Made by a program: the position numbers and the translations under genes
Assembly: GCA_031415055.1 (NCBI GenBank)
Contig: JANOQZ010000042.1
Location: 1-64,000, forward strand
DNA length: 64,000 nucleotides
Source of the DNA: JANMOK01 sp031415055
GTDB lineage: Bacteria > Pseudomonadota > Alphaproteobacteria > Rhodobacterales > Rhodobacteraceae
Reading direction: 5' to 3'
Notes under the pieces: generated by a model
The model's input: the letters and a program-made list of their open reading frames with translations, nothing else
Told to the model about the DNA's origin: nothing
Databases searched by the model: none
Shown: one piece after another, positions 17,092-26,458 of the stretch
Layout of the letters: each line of letters starts with the position of its first letter
How positions within the stretch are numbered: the stretch's first letter is position 1

Positions 17092-18460
17092 AGGCTTCAC
17101 GGAATTTGCGAACAACACGCAGGGCGATAATGTTCAGGATTAAAGTGACGCAGAACAAGGTGAACCCCAAAGTGAATGCTGGGCCTGCAGCTACAGAAGC
17201 TTCGGTATCGCCGGTAATCAACATGACGATCTGCACTGTTACTGTGGTTACAGCGGCGAACGGGTTGACCGAAAGGTTCGCGCCCTGCCCAGCGGCCATG
17301 ACAACGATCATCGTTTCACCGACCGCCCGAGACACGCCCAGCAAGACCGCCGAGACAATTCCGGGCAAGGCGGCGGGCAGAACCACCTGACGGATCGTTT
17401 CGGCCTTTGTTGCGCCAAGTCCATATGAGCCGTCACGCAAAGATTGCGGCACCGCGTTGATCACATCATCCGATAGCGACGAGATGAAAGGGATGATCAT
17501 AATCCCCATAACAACCCCCGCCGCCAAAGCACTTTCGGAGGCAACCGAAAGCCCCATTGCTTCACCCGCCTGCCGAATGAACGGGGCCACAGTGATCGCC
17601 GCAAAAAACCCATAGACCACGGTGGGAATACCGGCGAGAATTTCGAGGACCGGCTTGGCAACGGTGCGCACGCGGGCATCGGCAAAATCCGACAGATAAA
17701 TCGCGGCGAACAGGCCAATAGGCACCGCAACAAGCATTGCAATCGCAGTGATCAGCAGCGTGCCGACAAACAGCGGCAAAGCGCCGATTTTTTCGACATC
17801 GATCACGCCGTCTTGCACCCCGGAAAGCGGACTCCACGTTGTGCCAAGCAAAAATTTATCGATGCGCCAACCGATATTGGACATGAAGATCAGTGTCTCA
17901 AATATCAGACTGAGCAAAATGCCGATGGTCGTTAGAACCGCAACCGCCGCACAGCACCATAGGATGGTTTCAATGATCCGTTCGGTGCGATTGCGGGCGC
18001 GAAAATCGACGCCGACGCGACGCAGCGTGACAAATCCAGCGGCACAGGACGCACCAATCGCAAAGGCCACACTGCCCCAGATTCGAAACCCGTCCATGCT
18101 GGCAAAACGTAGACCAACTTGCTGGCGCAAAGCGTCAATCGTGGAGGGCGTTCCGCCATTGGCAATCGCTTTGGCGTCGCTCAAGACCAAGTTGCCCTCG
18201 ATACTGGCCTTATCGGCCAACCCAACCGCAATCTGGCTCATCAAGGCCTTGTCGATAATCCAGCCCCAGATCAGACTCAAGGCAATCAAAACCGACAGCC
18301 CGATCAATATGACCCAAAGGAAGACATAGGCACCGTGATAGGAAGGTCGCGAATGCAGATTGCCAAGCCTGCCATTCGCCGCAGCCAAAGCCCGCGACTG
18401 CGCCAGAATAAAAAACAGAACCGAAAGTCCTGCGATTACAAGGGCAGTCATCGAAATCAT
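17084..18460 (-). CDS. pstC: Phosphate ABC transporter permease PstC
   Basis: This is a membrane subunit of the phosphate importer. The 458-residue protein has two N-terminal helices, a periplasmic segment, a third helix (about 137-157), and a C-terminal permease domain. The EAA-type loop is ATKAETIRQVVLPAALPGIV. Further markers are YLSDFADARVR and GVSRAVGETMIVVMAAG. It pairs with PstA in the transmembrane dimer. It starts 59 bases after pstS; that gap holds a UUCG hairpin. It overlaps pstA by 8 bases. Confidence 0.95.
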   Translation of the reverse strand: MISMTALVIAGLSVLFFILAQSRALAAANGRLGNLHSRPSYHGAYVFLWVILIGLSVLIALSLIWGWIIDKALMSQIAVGLADKASIEGNLVLSDAKAIANGGTPSTIDALRQQVGLRFASMDGFRIWGSVAFAIGASCAAGFVTLRRVGVDFRARNRTERIIETILWCCAAVAVLTTIGILLSLIFETLIFMSNIGWRIDKFLLGTTWSPLSGVQDGVIDVEKIGALPLFVGTLLITAIAMLVAVPIGLFAAIYLSDFADARVRTVAKPVLEILAGIPTVVYGFFAAITVAPFIRQAGEAMGLSVASESALAAGVVMGIMIIPFISSLSDDVINAVPQSLRDGSYGLGATKAETIRQVVLPAALPGIVSAVLLGVSRAVGETMIVVMAAGQGANLSVNPFAAVTTVTVQIVMLITGDTEASVAAGPAFTLGFTLFCVTLILNIIALRVVRKFREAYD

Positions 18461-18481
18461 GCTAGGCTATTCCTTTTGCAG

Positions 18482-18507
18482 ACAAGGGCACCCGAAGGCA
18501 CCCTTGT
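18482..18507 (-). promoter_or_regulatory. Stable UUCG stem-loop between pstS and pstC
   Basis: Read on the minus strand, ACAAGGGTGCC-TTCG-GGTGCCCTTGT forms an 11-pair stem (two G-U pairs) capped by a UUCG tetraloop. It is not followed by a T-run. Such structures between pstS and the rest of the operon are thought to protect or partly terminate the message, so that more PstS is made than membrane subunits. That role is inferred here. Confidence 0.7.
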
Positions 18508-18519
18508 TCATTTTTGCTA

Positions 18520-19500
18520 TCAGTTCAGCAGGTCGGCTGTCAGCAACGTGCCTGCGGCAATCGCTTCGGCATTGGCTTTGTGCAAATCCGCCGGCAGGGA
18601 AATCAATCCTTTTTCGACCAAATAACCATCGTCACCTGAAGCCGCATCCGAACTGAATTCCGCCAAGAATTCGGCAATGCCCGGAATGACACCAATGTGG
18701 GCTTTCTTGGCATAAACGTACAACGTGCGCGACAAAGGATAATCGCCGCTGGATATTGTTTCGTAGTTCGCCTCAACACCATCGACGATGGCGCTTTGCA
18801 ATGTGTCGGCGTTTTGCTCGAGGAACGAATAGCCAAACACGCCCAAGGCGTTCGGATTGGCTTGCAGTTTCGAGACGATTAGATTGTCGTTCTCGCCGGA
18901 TTCGATATAGACGCCGTCTTGGCGAACTTCGATTTCTTCCAGCTCGATCCCCGCTTCTTCGCACCCTGCACTCAAGGCCAGTTCTTCGAACGAATCTCGC
19001 GTGCCTGACGATGGTGGTGGGCCAAGAACTTCGATGGCAATCGCTGGTAACGAAGCGTCAATTTCGTCCCAAGTTGCCGGTTCACCGGCACCAACGACCA
19101 AGGCTTGGCACAGGGTCGCCAGCGTGATGTCGTATTCCGGACCTTCGTTCGAATTGGCGATGGCGATGCCGTCAAAACCAATCGAGGCTTCGATGATGTC
19201 TGTCACACCAGCGGCCTGACAATCTGCGAATTCCGATGCTTTGATCCGGCGCGATGCATTGGTCAAATCAGGGTGATCTTCGCCAATACCTGCACAGAAT
19301 AGCTTTATGCCGCCGCCGGTGCCGGTTGATTCAACAACCGGTGTTGGCATGCCAGATGTCTGGCCAAATTGCTCGGCCACAGCCGTGGTAAAGGGAAATA
19401 CAGTCGATGATCCGACGATGCGGATCTGGTCGCGCGCTTCTGCGGCACCTGCAACAATTGATGCAGCGGCTGCGAGGGCGATGATGTTCAGTTGTTTCAC
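18520..19500 (-). CDS. pstS: Periplasmic phosphate-binding protein PstS
   Basis: This is the periplasmic receptor of the Pst importer. It starts at a GTG at 19500 with GGAGA nine bases upstream. The N-terminus KQLNIIALAAAASIVAGAAEA is a Sec signal peptide. The mature protein begins near RDQIRIVGSSTVFPF, the phosphate-binding loop, and later has ESTGTGGGIK and GPPPSSGTRDSFEEL. There are 326 residues. An open frame extends upstream to 19542, but it lacks a Shine-Dalgarno site and would bury the signal peptide. It is the first gene after the Pho box. Confidence 0.95.
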   Translation of the reverse strand: MKQLNIIALAAAASIVAGAAEARDQIRIVGSSTVFPFTTAVAEQFGQTSGMPTPVVESTGTGGGIKLFCAGIGEDHPDLTNASRRIKASEFADCQAAGVTDIIEASIGFDGIAIANSNEGPEYDITLATLCQALVVGAGEPATWDEIDASLPAIAIEVLGPPPSSGTRDSFEELALSAGCEEAGIELEEIEVRQDGVYIESGENDNLIVSKLQANPNALGVFGYSFLEQNADTLQSAIVDGVEANYETISSGDYPLSRTLYVYAKKAHIGVIPGIAEFLAEFSSDAASGDDGYLVEKGLISLPADLHKANAEAIAAGTLLTADLLN

Positions 19501-19580
19501 GGGTCGTGTCTCCGTTTCAGGATTTTTTCTGCATATGCCCAAAGCGATTCTTCGGACCGCACGATTCCTACACGCGATTG

Positions 19581-19620
19581 ACCGCAGTTTTATTACACTA
19601 CGGCAACAGATTTGTGACAG
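19581..19620 (-). promoter_or_regulatory. Tandem Pho box before pstS
   Basis: Read on the minus strand, CTGTCACAAATCTGTTGC (19620-19603) matches the 7-4-7 PhoB site CTGTCAT-N4-CTGTCAT closely. Two weaker half-sites continue at the same 11-base phase: GTGTAAT (from 19598) and CTGCGGT (from 19587). The box lies about 80-120 bases before the pstS start, between phoR and pstS. PhoB-dependent induction of pstSCAB-phoU-phoB under phosphate starvation is expected. Confidence 0.85.
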
Positions 19621-19654
19621 TTTAAACTGTTGATAAATAATGTTATTAACTCAG

Positions 19655-20941
19655 CTATCCCGTCTGCGCTTCCTTTTGCGTCACAATCACTTTCGGTAAC
19701 CAGATCGTGAATCGGCTGCCCTGCCCCAAAGTCGAAGCAATCTCCAACTCGCCGCCATGTCGATTGAGGATATGTTTCACAATCGCCAAACCAAGGCCTG
19801 TGCCGCCCTTTTCGCGGCTTTGGCTGACGTTTACCCGGTAGAAGCGTTCGGTCAGCCGATGCAGGTGTTCGCGCGGAATGCCGGGACCGGTATCGGCAAC
19901 CGTTATCCCCAACATGCGGGGGTGGCGCGGGTCGGGCTCGGCGGAAAACACCCGCACGCTTTCACTTCTACCGCTATACTTCATCGCATTCTCGATGAGA
20001 TTGGTCAGCACTTGCACCAATTGGTCGCGGTCGCCGTGAACTTGCGTTGTGGCGTCAATCTCGGCGACCGACAAATTCGCTTCATACTGTGCCGCCAGTG
20101 GGGCCAGCGCCGCGACCGTATCCACTGCCAACAGGCCAGGCTGGCACAAATCTTCGGGCCGTTGATGTTCGTTCATTTCGATGCGGCTAAGCGACATCAA
20201 ATCTTCAACCAGACGCTGCATCCGCGCCGCTTGGCCCTGCATGATACCCAAAAACTTTTCCCGCGCTTCGGGGTCGTCTTTGGCATGGCCCAAGAGTGTT
20301 TCGATATAGCCCACAATCGAGGCCAAGGGCGTGCGCAGTTCGTGGCTGGCATTGGCGATGAAATCGCTGCGCACTCCCTCCAGTCGATGCGACTCGGTCC
20401 GATCTTCCAATTGCACAATCGCCTGCACATCCTCGCCCAAATCGCTCCCGGCCGGAACTGGGCCGACCTGCGCGGTGAAATGGCGGTCGTTGCCGTGACC
20501 CGTTGCAAACTCAACCCGATGCGTTTGGCCGGTGCGAATAGTGTCGGTGACGGCAGCAACGAAGGCCGGTGCGCGAAAAAGATTGGCGAAATGATCGCCG
20601 GTTTGTAGACGCGGGATCATGTTGAAAGCCGCAGGATTCGCATAGGAAACCGTGCCCTTGCGGTCGATAACCAACAACGGAGCCGGCATTTGCTGCAACA
20701 AGGCGCGACCAAAGCCGACGGGCAAAAGGGCCGTTGGATTGGTCCCGGAACCGGTCGAAATGCGGCTTGATCGCACATTCGCCTCAACCAAGACGGCGTA
20801 AAGCAAAGTGATCAGCCCAATTGTCACAAAAATCTTGGCGGACGCGGCACCCTGGGCTGCCATGATCGCTGCCGTCGTCGCCGACACGACAGCTAGGGTC
20901 AAATATCCCCATATTCTGCCACGCATGCGAAAATTCTCCAT
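19655..20941 (-). CDS. phoR: Phosphate regulon sensor histidine kinase PhoR
   Basis: The protein has 428 residues. Two N-terminal helices (about 10-30 and 36-53) anchor it in the inner membrane. A PAS-like domain follows (PAPLLVIDRKGTVSYANPAA, from about 86). The dimerisation/phosphoacceptor helix has NASHELRTPLASIVGY with His200. The ATPase domain shows NLIENAMKYS, DTGPGIP and GGTGLGLAIVKHI. It is expected to phosphorylate PhoB, under PhoU/Pst control. It lies about 155 bases upstream of pstS, separated by the Pho box. Confidence 0.95.
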   Translation of the reverse strand: MENFRMRGRIWGYLTLAVVSATTAAIMAAQGAASAKIFVTIGLITLLYAVLVEANVRSSRISTGSGTNPTALLPVGFGRALLQQMPAPLLVIDRKGTVSYANPAAFNMIPRLQTGDHFANLFRAPAFVAAVTDTIRTGQTHRVEFATGHGNDRHFTAQVGPVPAGSDLGEDVQAIVQLEDRTESHRLEGVRSDFIANASHELRTPLASIVGYIETLLGHAKDDPEAREKFLGIMQGQAARMQRLVEDLMSLSRIEMNEHQRPEDLCQPGLLAVDTVAALAPLAAQYEANLSVAEIDATTQVHGDRDQLVQVLTNLIENAMKYSGRSESVRVFSAEPDPRHPRMLGITVADTGPGIPREHLHRLTERFYRVNVSQSREKGGTGLGLAIVKHILNRHGGELEIASTLGQGSRFTIWLPKVIVTQKEAQTG

Positions 20942-21020
20942 CCCAGTGGCAACTTTGCCAATTGCCTTAACCGCATCTGAATATATTTAAGCAAGGCTCG
21001 CGCAAGGAGAATGACACGCC

Positions 21021-21440
21021 GTGATTTGTTTTACGCTGAAATGCGCCAAAGGGCATGACTTCGACTCGTGGTTCGGGTCGGGCGCGGCGTTTGACTCGCT
21101 CAAGGCCGCCGGACGCTTGACGTGCGCCGTTTGCGGCATCACCGATGTCGACAAAGCCGTCATGGCACCGCGCGTTTCTTCCGGTCGTGACGAGCATCCG
21201 CTTAGCGGCCCGGCCTCGACTGCCGAGCAGGCGTTGGCCGAAGTGCGCAAACGGATCGAAGCACAAACCGAAAATGTTGGCACCAATTTCGCCACCGAAG
21301 CGCGCAAAATCCATGACGGCGACGCGCCTTTGCGACCGATCATGGGTGAGGCGAAGTGGCAGGACGCCAAAGAATTGCTCGAAGACGGCATTCCCATCGC
21401 GCCATTGCCCTGGGGTGGCTCGACGCGCAAGACGAATTGA
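21021..21440 (+). CDS. DUF1178 family protein
   Basis: The protein has 139 residues and starts MICFTLKCAKGHDFDSWF, with a later CAVCG, the N-terminal zinc-ribbon-like pattern of DUF1178. The C-terminal segment EARKIHDGDAPLRPIMGEAK is also typical. It is small and cytoplasmic; the function is unknown. It diverges from phoR. Confidence 0.88.
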   Translation: MICFTLKCAKGHDFDSWFGSGAAFDSLKAAGRLTCAVCGITDVDKAVMAPRVSSGRDEHPLSGPASTAEQALAEVRKRIEAQTENVGTNFATEARKIHDGDAPLRPIMGEAKWQDAKELLEDGIPIAPLPWGGSTRKTN

Positions 21441-21506
21441 CAGTTCGGTCGCTTATGGCCAAATGATGGCTCCAGACACAGCGAAAGTCGTGGCAAGGAG
21501 GTCAAA

Positions 21507-22211
21507 ATGGCCGGACACAGATTGTTTCCCCACCGCAATGTCGAACAAATCACCGAAGGGCTTTGGCACGTAACCGGCGGTTTACCCTTTCCCTTGCTGC
21601 GCAACATGGTGATCTATCGCCTGCCAAGTGGCGATTTGCTGTTGCATTCCATGGTCGCCCTCGACGAAGCGGGCTTTGCCGAAATCGCCAAACTCGGCAA
21701 AATCACCCATGCCATCGTGCCCAGCAAAGCGCATCAGATGGATGCGGTTTTTTACCGCGAAAAATTCCCCGATTTGCAAATACTCGCCCCGCGCGAGTCG
21801 ATGAAAGACATCAACGCCAATGTGAAGCTGAGCGGCTCGGCGGAAGACTCACTTCCCGCCCTTGGATTCAAACTGCACTCGGTCCCCGGCGTCAAAGTCT
21901 TTGAATACGTCTACGAAGTGCCGCTCGCCGGTGGTGGCAAAGCCTTGATCGTCAACGACGCTTTTGCCAATGGCCACGCTTATGACCAATCCAAATTCAT
22001 GAGCAAAATCATGGAGCCTGTGTTTGGCGGCACCGGCGAGAAACTGGGATTCGCCCGAATATACCGCTGGTTCATCGTGCAAAAACCGCTGGACCTGAAG
22101 AAATTCGGGTGCATGTTGGCTGATATCCCCGATGTGCGGGTGCTGACCGTGTCGCATGGCCAACCACAAGTCGGTGATGTTGCTGCGGCGTTGATGGCGG
22201 GCATGGCGTAA
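21507..22211 (+). CDS. DUF4336-like / metallo-beta-lactamase-fold protein
   Basis: The protein has 234 residues. GLWHVTGGLPFPLLRNMVIY followed by LLLHSMVALDEAGFAEIAKL resembles the opening of metallo-beta-lactamase-fold proteins of the DUF4336 group. The classical HxHxDH motif is absent: the equivalent place reads AIVPSKAHQMDAVFY. It may therefore bind metal differently or not at all. The ATG at 21507 follows AAGGAGG by 6 bases, a strong ribosome site. The function is unknown. Confidence 0.65.
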   Translation: MAGHRLFPHRNVEQITEGLWHVTGGLPFPLLRNMVIYRLPSGDLLLHSMVALDEAGFAEIAKLGKITHAIVPSKAHQMDAVFYREKFPDLQILAPRESMKDINANVKLSGSAEDSLPALGFKLHSVPGVKVFEYVYEVPLAGGGKALIVNDAFANGHAYDQSKFMSKIMEPVFGGTGEKLGFARIYRWFIVQKPLDLKKFGCMLADIPDVRVLTVSHGQPQVGDVAAALMAGMA

Positions 22212-22277
22212 CTTGCACCGCTGACCCTTCCCCTGTATGCAGCCGAAAATTCCGGCTGACCTTGGGAAATGTCTGCA

Positions 22278-23525
22278 ATGCCGCGCTTGGTGATGAAATT
22301 TGGTGGCACCTCGGTGGCCGACCTCGACTGCATTCGCAATGCAGCGCTGAAGGTCAAGCGCGAGGTTGAGCGTGGCTACGAAGTCGCCGTCATCGTCTCG
22401 GCCATGTCAGGCACAACAAACCAATTGGTCGGCTGGGTGCGTGAAGCGTCAGCTCCCGAAGGAAAAAATGCGTTTGGCATGTATGACGCCCGCGAATACG
22501 ACGCTGTCGTCGCCTCGGGCGAACAGGTCACCAGTGGGTTGATGGCCTTGGTCTTGCAAGAAATGGGCGTTCCGGCGCGAAGCTGGCAGGGCTGGCAGAT
22601 ACCGCTGAAAACAAGCAATGCGCATGGCGCCGCCCGCATCGAATCCATCGACACAACTTTGCTGGATCTAAAATTTGGTGAAGGCCTGCACGCAGTAATC
22701 GCCGGTTTCCAAGGCATCGGTCCCGATGGCCGGATCACCACGCTTGGTCGCGGTGGGTCGGATACTTCGGCGGTGGCCTTTGCCGCCGCGCTGAACGCCG
22801 AACGCTGCGACATCTATACCGACGTCGATGGCATCTACACCACCGACCCGCGCATCTGCGAAAACGCCCGCAAGCTGGAAAAAATCTCATTCGAAGAAAT
22901 GTTGGAACTGGCCTCGCTTGGTGCCAAGGTTCTGCAAACCCGCTCGGTCGAATTGGCCATGCGCTACAAAGTGCGGCTGCAAGTTCTGTCAAGTTTTTCC
23001 GACGAGCCGGGAACAATCGTCTGCGATGAAAGTGAAATCATGGAAAGCAAAGTTGTCTCGGGCGTCGCCTATTCCAAAGATGAGGCGAAACTGACCCTTC
23101 TGTCAGTCGCCGACCGGCCCGGTGTCGCAGCGGCAATTTTCGGACCTTTGGCCCATGCCGGTGTCAACGTCGATATGATTGTGCAAAACATCGGCGAAGA
23201 TGGCCGCACAGATATGACGTTTTCCTGCCCGGTCGATGATGTGGCCAAGGCGGTGAAAGCCTTGGAAGACGCCCGCGCCGCTGGCACGATCAACTTCCGC
23301 GACCTCGACCGCGATGAGCATGCCTGTAAGGTTTCGATCGTCGGCATCGGCATGCGCTCGCACGCCGGTGTGGCGCAAAAGATGTTTGCAGCCTTGGCGG
23401 CAGAAGGGGTGAACATCAAAGTCATCACCACGTCAGAAATCAAAGTTAGCGTGCTGATCGACCGGAAATATATGGAATTGGCCGTGCAAGCCCTCCATGA
23501 TGCTTTTGAATTGGAAAAGGCCTAG
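22278..23525 (+). CDS. lysC: Aspartate kinase
   Basis: The enzyme phosphorylates aspartate at the head of the lysine, threonine and methionine pathways. The protein starts MPRLVMKFGGTSVADLDCIR, the kinase signature, and has GRGGSDTSAVAFAAALNAE for nucleotide binding. Two ACT domains at the C-terminus (from about 265) should bind lysine and threonine as feedback inhibitors. An ATG nine bases earlier (22269) is also possible. GGGA ten bases before 22278 supports this start. It is followed by ptsP 17 bases on. Confidence 0.96.
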   Translation: MPRLVMKFGGTSVADLDCIRNAALKVKREVERGYEVAVIVSAMSGTTNQLVGWVREASAPEGKNAFGMYDAREYDAVVASGEQVTSGLMALVLQEMGVPARSWQGWQIPLKTSNAHGAARIESIDTTLLDLKFGEGLHAVIAGFQGIGPDGRITTLGRGGSDTSAVAFAAALNAERCDIYTDVDGIYTTDPRICENARKLEKISFEEMLELASLGAKVLQTRSVELAMRYKVRLQVLSSFSDEPGTIVCDESEIMESKVVSGVAYSKDEAKLTLLSVADRPGVAAAIFGPLAHAGVNVDMIVQNIGEDGRTDMTFSCPVDDVAKAVKALEDARAAGTINFRDLDRDEHACKVSIVGIGMRSHAGVAQKMFAALAAEGVNIKVITTSEIKVSVLIDRKYMELAVQALHDAFELEKA

Positions 23526-23542
23526 TTTCGCCTCGGAGGATT

Positions 23543-25798
23543 ATGACAGCCTCGACGTCCGTTGAATCGCGGGTTCTGCTCAAGCGATTGCGGGAATCCC
23601 TCGCATTGTCGGGCGGTGGTCAGGAAAGGCTTGACCGGATCACAAGGTTGATCGCGGGGTCACTGGTCGCCGAAGTCTGCTCGATCTACCTCAAACGCGA
23701 CGCCGAAACGCTGGAACTGTGCGCCACCGAAGGCTTGAAAGCCAGCGCCGTGCACCAATCGCGCCTGCGTGTGGGACAAGGGTTGGTCGGCCAAATCGCC
23801 GAATCCGCTGAGCCTATCAATGTCGCCAACGCACCCGCCACGCCGGGGTTTCGTTATATGCCTGAAACGGGAGAGGAGTTGTATTCCTCGTTCCTTGGCG
23901 TGCCGATCCAACGTTTGGGTGAAGTGTTGGGGGTCTTGGTCATCCAGAATCGCGCCGCAAGGGCCTATACCGAGGATGAGGTTGACGGGCTGGAAATCGT
24001 CGCGATGGTTCTGGCCGAAATGACCGAACTTGGGGCCTTCACCGGCCCCGGTTCGCTGGCGATGGCGGCCCCGCACAAACGATCGTTCTTCGTGCGCGGC
24101 ATGGTGGCGCAAGAGGGCGTGGCCGAGGGGACGGTGCTGCTGCACGAACCCAGTATCGTTATCGCCAACCCAGTGGCCGATGACCCGGCGACGGAAAAGC
24201 GCCGTTTGGCCGACGCCTTGCAAGCCCTGCGCGGCGAAGTCGATGACATGATTGACAGCGATTTTCTGGCGCCGGACGGCGAACACCGTGACGTTCTGCA
24301 CGCCATGCGGATGTTCGCCCAAGACAAGGGTTGGGTTCGCCGCATGGAAGAGGCGATTGATAGCGGTCTTGCCGCCGAAGTCGCGGTTGAAAAGGAACAA
24401 TCCGCCACCCGTTCGCGCATGCAGCGCGTTGCCGATCCATACTTGCGCGAACGTCTGCACGATCTGGACGACCTCTCAAACCGCCTAATGCGTTTGCTTT
24501 CCGGTCATGGACCGATACGCGGGCGCGAGATACCGCCCGACGCGATACTTGTGGCGCGAAACTTGGGTCCGGGCGAGCTGCTGGATTATGGCCGTGCTTT
24601 GAAGGGCGTGGTGTTGGAAGAAGGCTCGGTTGGTAGCCATGCCACCGTCGTTGCCCGTGCCTTGTCGATTCCCCTAGTCATCCAAGCCGCCCGCATTACC
24701 CGCGAAGCGCTGAACGGCGACAAAATCCTCATCGACGGCGACCAAGGGCTGGCACATTTGCGCCCCGAAGATGGTGTAACGCGGGCTTTCCGTGAAAAGC
24801 TGGCGATGCAAGACAAGGCGCAGCAGGCCTATGCCGCTCTGCGCGACCTGCCCGCCCAAACGCGCGACGGCACGAACATTGCGCTGCATATGAATGCCGG
24901 CCTGATGGCAGACCTGCCCAGTCTGGTCAAAAGCGGCGCATTGGGTGTGGGGCTTTATCGCACCGAATTGCAGTTCCTCGTCCGCTCAACCGTGCCCAAA
25001 CGCAGCGAACAAGCCGACCTTTACGCCCGGGTGATGGACTCGGCCAAAGGCAAACCTGTGGTGTTTCGCACGCTCGACATAGGATCAGACAAGGTTTTGT
25101 CCTACATGAAATCCACCGATGAGCCGAACCCGGCAATGGGCTGGCGGGCAATTCGCCTTTTGATGGAACGACGCGGCGTCATGCGGATGCAAATTCAGGC
25201 GCTACTGCGCGGTGCCAAAGGCCGCCCGTTGCGGGTGATGTTTCCGATGGTTACCGAATTCAGCGAATTCGTCGCTGCTCGAAAAATGGTGCTGGATGAG
25301 TTGCACACCGAGGAATCGCATCGGCATTTAGTGCCCGAAAAAGTCGAAATCGGCGCGATGCTGGAAACACCCAGCCTTGCCTATGCGCCCGACGCGTTTT
25401 TTGAAATGGCCGATTTCATTTCCATCGGCGGCAACGATTTGAAACAGTTCTTCTTCGCCGCCGACCGCGAGAATGAAAAAGTGCGCCTGCGTTACGACAC
25501 GCTGGCCCCGTCGTTTCTCGCCTTTCTGCGGCTTATCGTGGCGCGATGCGAAAAAGCTGGAACGCCGCTGTCGTTCTGCGGCGAAGATGCCGGTCGTCCG
25601 GTTGATGCAATCGCTTTGCTCGCGTGCGGCCTGCGCAACCTTTCCATGCGCCCTGCTTCGGTTGGTCCGGTGAAAAAAGCGATCCGCGCGGTTGATCTGG
25701 CCGAGGTCTGCGCCCTGATCGAAAAAACCACGGCTGAGGGTGCCGATACCGTCCGCCCAGCGCTGCGGGCCTATCTAACCGCCAACGACGGCCTCTAA
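23543..25798 (+). CDS. ptsP: Phosphoenolpyruvate-protein phosphotransferase, nitrogen PTS (GAF domain)
   Basis: Enzyme I-Ntr passes phosphate from PEP to the NPr protein of the regulatory nitrogen PTS. The 751-residue protein has an N-terminal GAF domain (about 15-165) that in this family senses glutamine. The PEP-utiliser swivelling domain follows, with the active His in EEGSVGSHATVVARAL. The TIM barrel carries FRTLDIGSDKVL, the GGNDLKQF segment and FCGEDAGRPVDAIALLACG. GGAGG lies 4 bases before the ATG. The lysC-ptsP arrangement is common in alphaproteobacteria. Confidence 0.95.
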   Translation: MTASTSVESRVLLKRLRESLALSGGGQERLDRITRLIAGSLVAEVCSIYLKRDAETLELCATEGLKASAVHQSRLRVGQGLVGQIAESAEPINVANAPATPGFRYMPETGEELYSSFLGVPIQRLGEVLGVLVIQNRAARAYTEDEVDGLEIVAMVLAEMTELGAFTGPGSLAMAAPHKRSFFVRGMVAQEGVAEGTVLLHEPSIVIANPVADDPATEKRRLADALQALRGEVDDMIDSDFLAPDGEHRDVLHAMRMFAQDKGWVRRMEEAIDSGLAAEVAVEKEQSATRSRMQRVADPYLRERLHDLDDLSNRLMRLLSGHGPIRGREIPPDAILVARNLGPGELLDYGRALKGVVLEEGSVGSHATVVARALSIPLVIQAARITREALNGDKILIDGDQGLAHLRPEDGVTRAFREKLAMQDKAQQAYAALRDLPAQTRDGTNIALHMNAGLMADLPSLVKSGALGVGLYRTELQFLVRSTVPKRSEQADLYARVMDSAKGKPVVFRTLDIGSDKVLSYMKSTDEPNPAMGWRAIRLLMERRGVMRMQIQALLRGAKGRPLRVMFPMVTEFSEFVAARKMVLDELHTEESHRHLVPEKVEIGAMLETPSLAYAPDAFFEMADFISIGGNDLKQFFFAADRENEKVRLRYDTLAPSFLAFLRLIVARCEKAGTPLSFCGEDAGRPVDAIALLACGLRNLSMRPASVGPVKKAIRAVDLAEVCALIEKTTAEGADTVRPALRAYLTANDGL

Positions 25799-25801
25799 GG
25801 G

Positions 25802-26305
25802 CTATTCAGGCGTCCAGCGCCGTATCATCCCCCCAACGCCCTTGAACGCCCCCAGCGCCAGCTCACGCGCCAGCAGACGGTCGGGGTTGGTGGGGGGTGG
25901 ATAATCCAAGGCGCGGCCCATCTGCTGCGAAAACCCGAACCGTTTGTAATAGGGTTCATCGCCAATCAAAACTACCCGCGTCCAACCCTCTTCAGCGGCC
26001 CGCAATAAGCTTTCCTCGATCAAAGCCCCGCCCAACCCCTCGCCCTGCCGCGTCGGATGAACGGCGACGGGCCCAAGCAGCAGTGCCGCATGCCCACCCT
26101 CGCCAATCCTGATCGGCCAATATCTAATCGCCCCGCCAACTGCGCCAAACTCGTCCCGCGCCAGCAGGCAAAGCTGCGCAACCGGTTCTACCCCATCGCG
26201 CAGCCGATAGGATGACAGCGCCGTTCGCCCGGGGGCAAAAGCGTTGTCGAACAGATATTCGACTTCCTCAAAATCGTCGTCGGTTTCTTCTTCGATATCG
26301 AACAT
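25802..26305 (-). CDS. GNAT-family N-acetyltransferase
   Basis: The protein has 167 residues. The acetyl-CoA site is LLLGPVAVHPTRQGEGLGGA (motif A, with QGEGLG for the Q/R-x-x-G-x-G/A loop). The later EPYYKRFGF is typical of the YhbS-like (COG3153) group. The substrate is unknown. It is convergent with ptsP, with three bases between the stops, and its start faces the flavin reductase gene across 150 bases. Confidence 0.88.
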   Translation of the reverse strand: MFDIEEETDDDFEEVEYLFDNAFAPGRTALSSYRLRDGVEPVAQLCLLARDEFGAVGGAIRYWPIRIGEGGHAALLLGPVAVHPTRQGEGLGGALIEESLLRAAEEGWTRVVLIGDEPYYKRFGFSQQMGRALDYPPPTNPDRLLARELALGAFKGVGGMIRRWTPE

Positions 26306-26458
26306 GGGCTATACTTTGGGCGAAGGCAGATCGGGGTGACTCAATCGGATCAAACGGGTCGGTTCCAAAGCATCGGCGGATGTTCCCTTGCAGTGTTGCA
26401 CTCGACTTCGCCCTAACACTTTGCTTAGGTTCGATCAAACACCAATGATTGGAACCGC

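Noticed and set aside
23660..24460. A 266-codon minus-strand frame antisense to ptsP
   Set aside because: It lies fully inside ptsP with no domain or ribosome site of its own.
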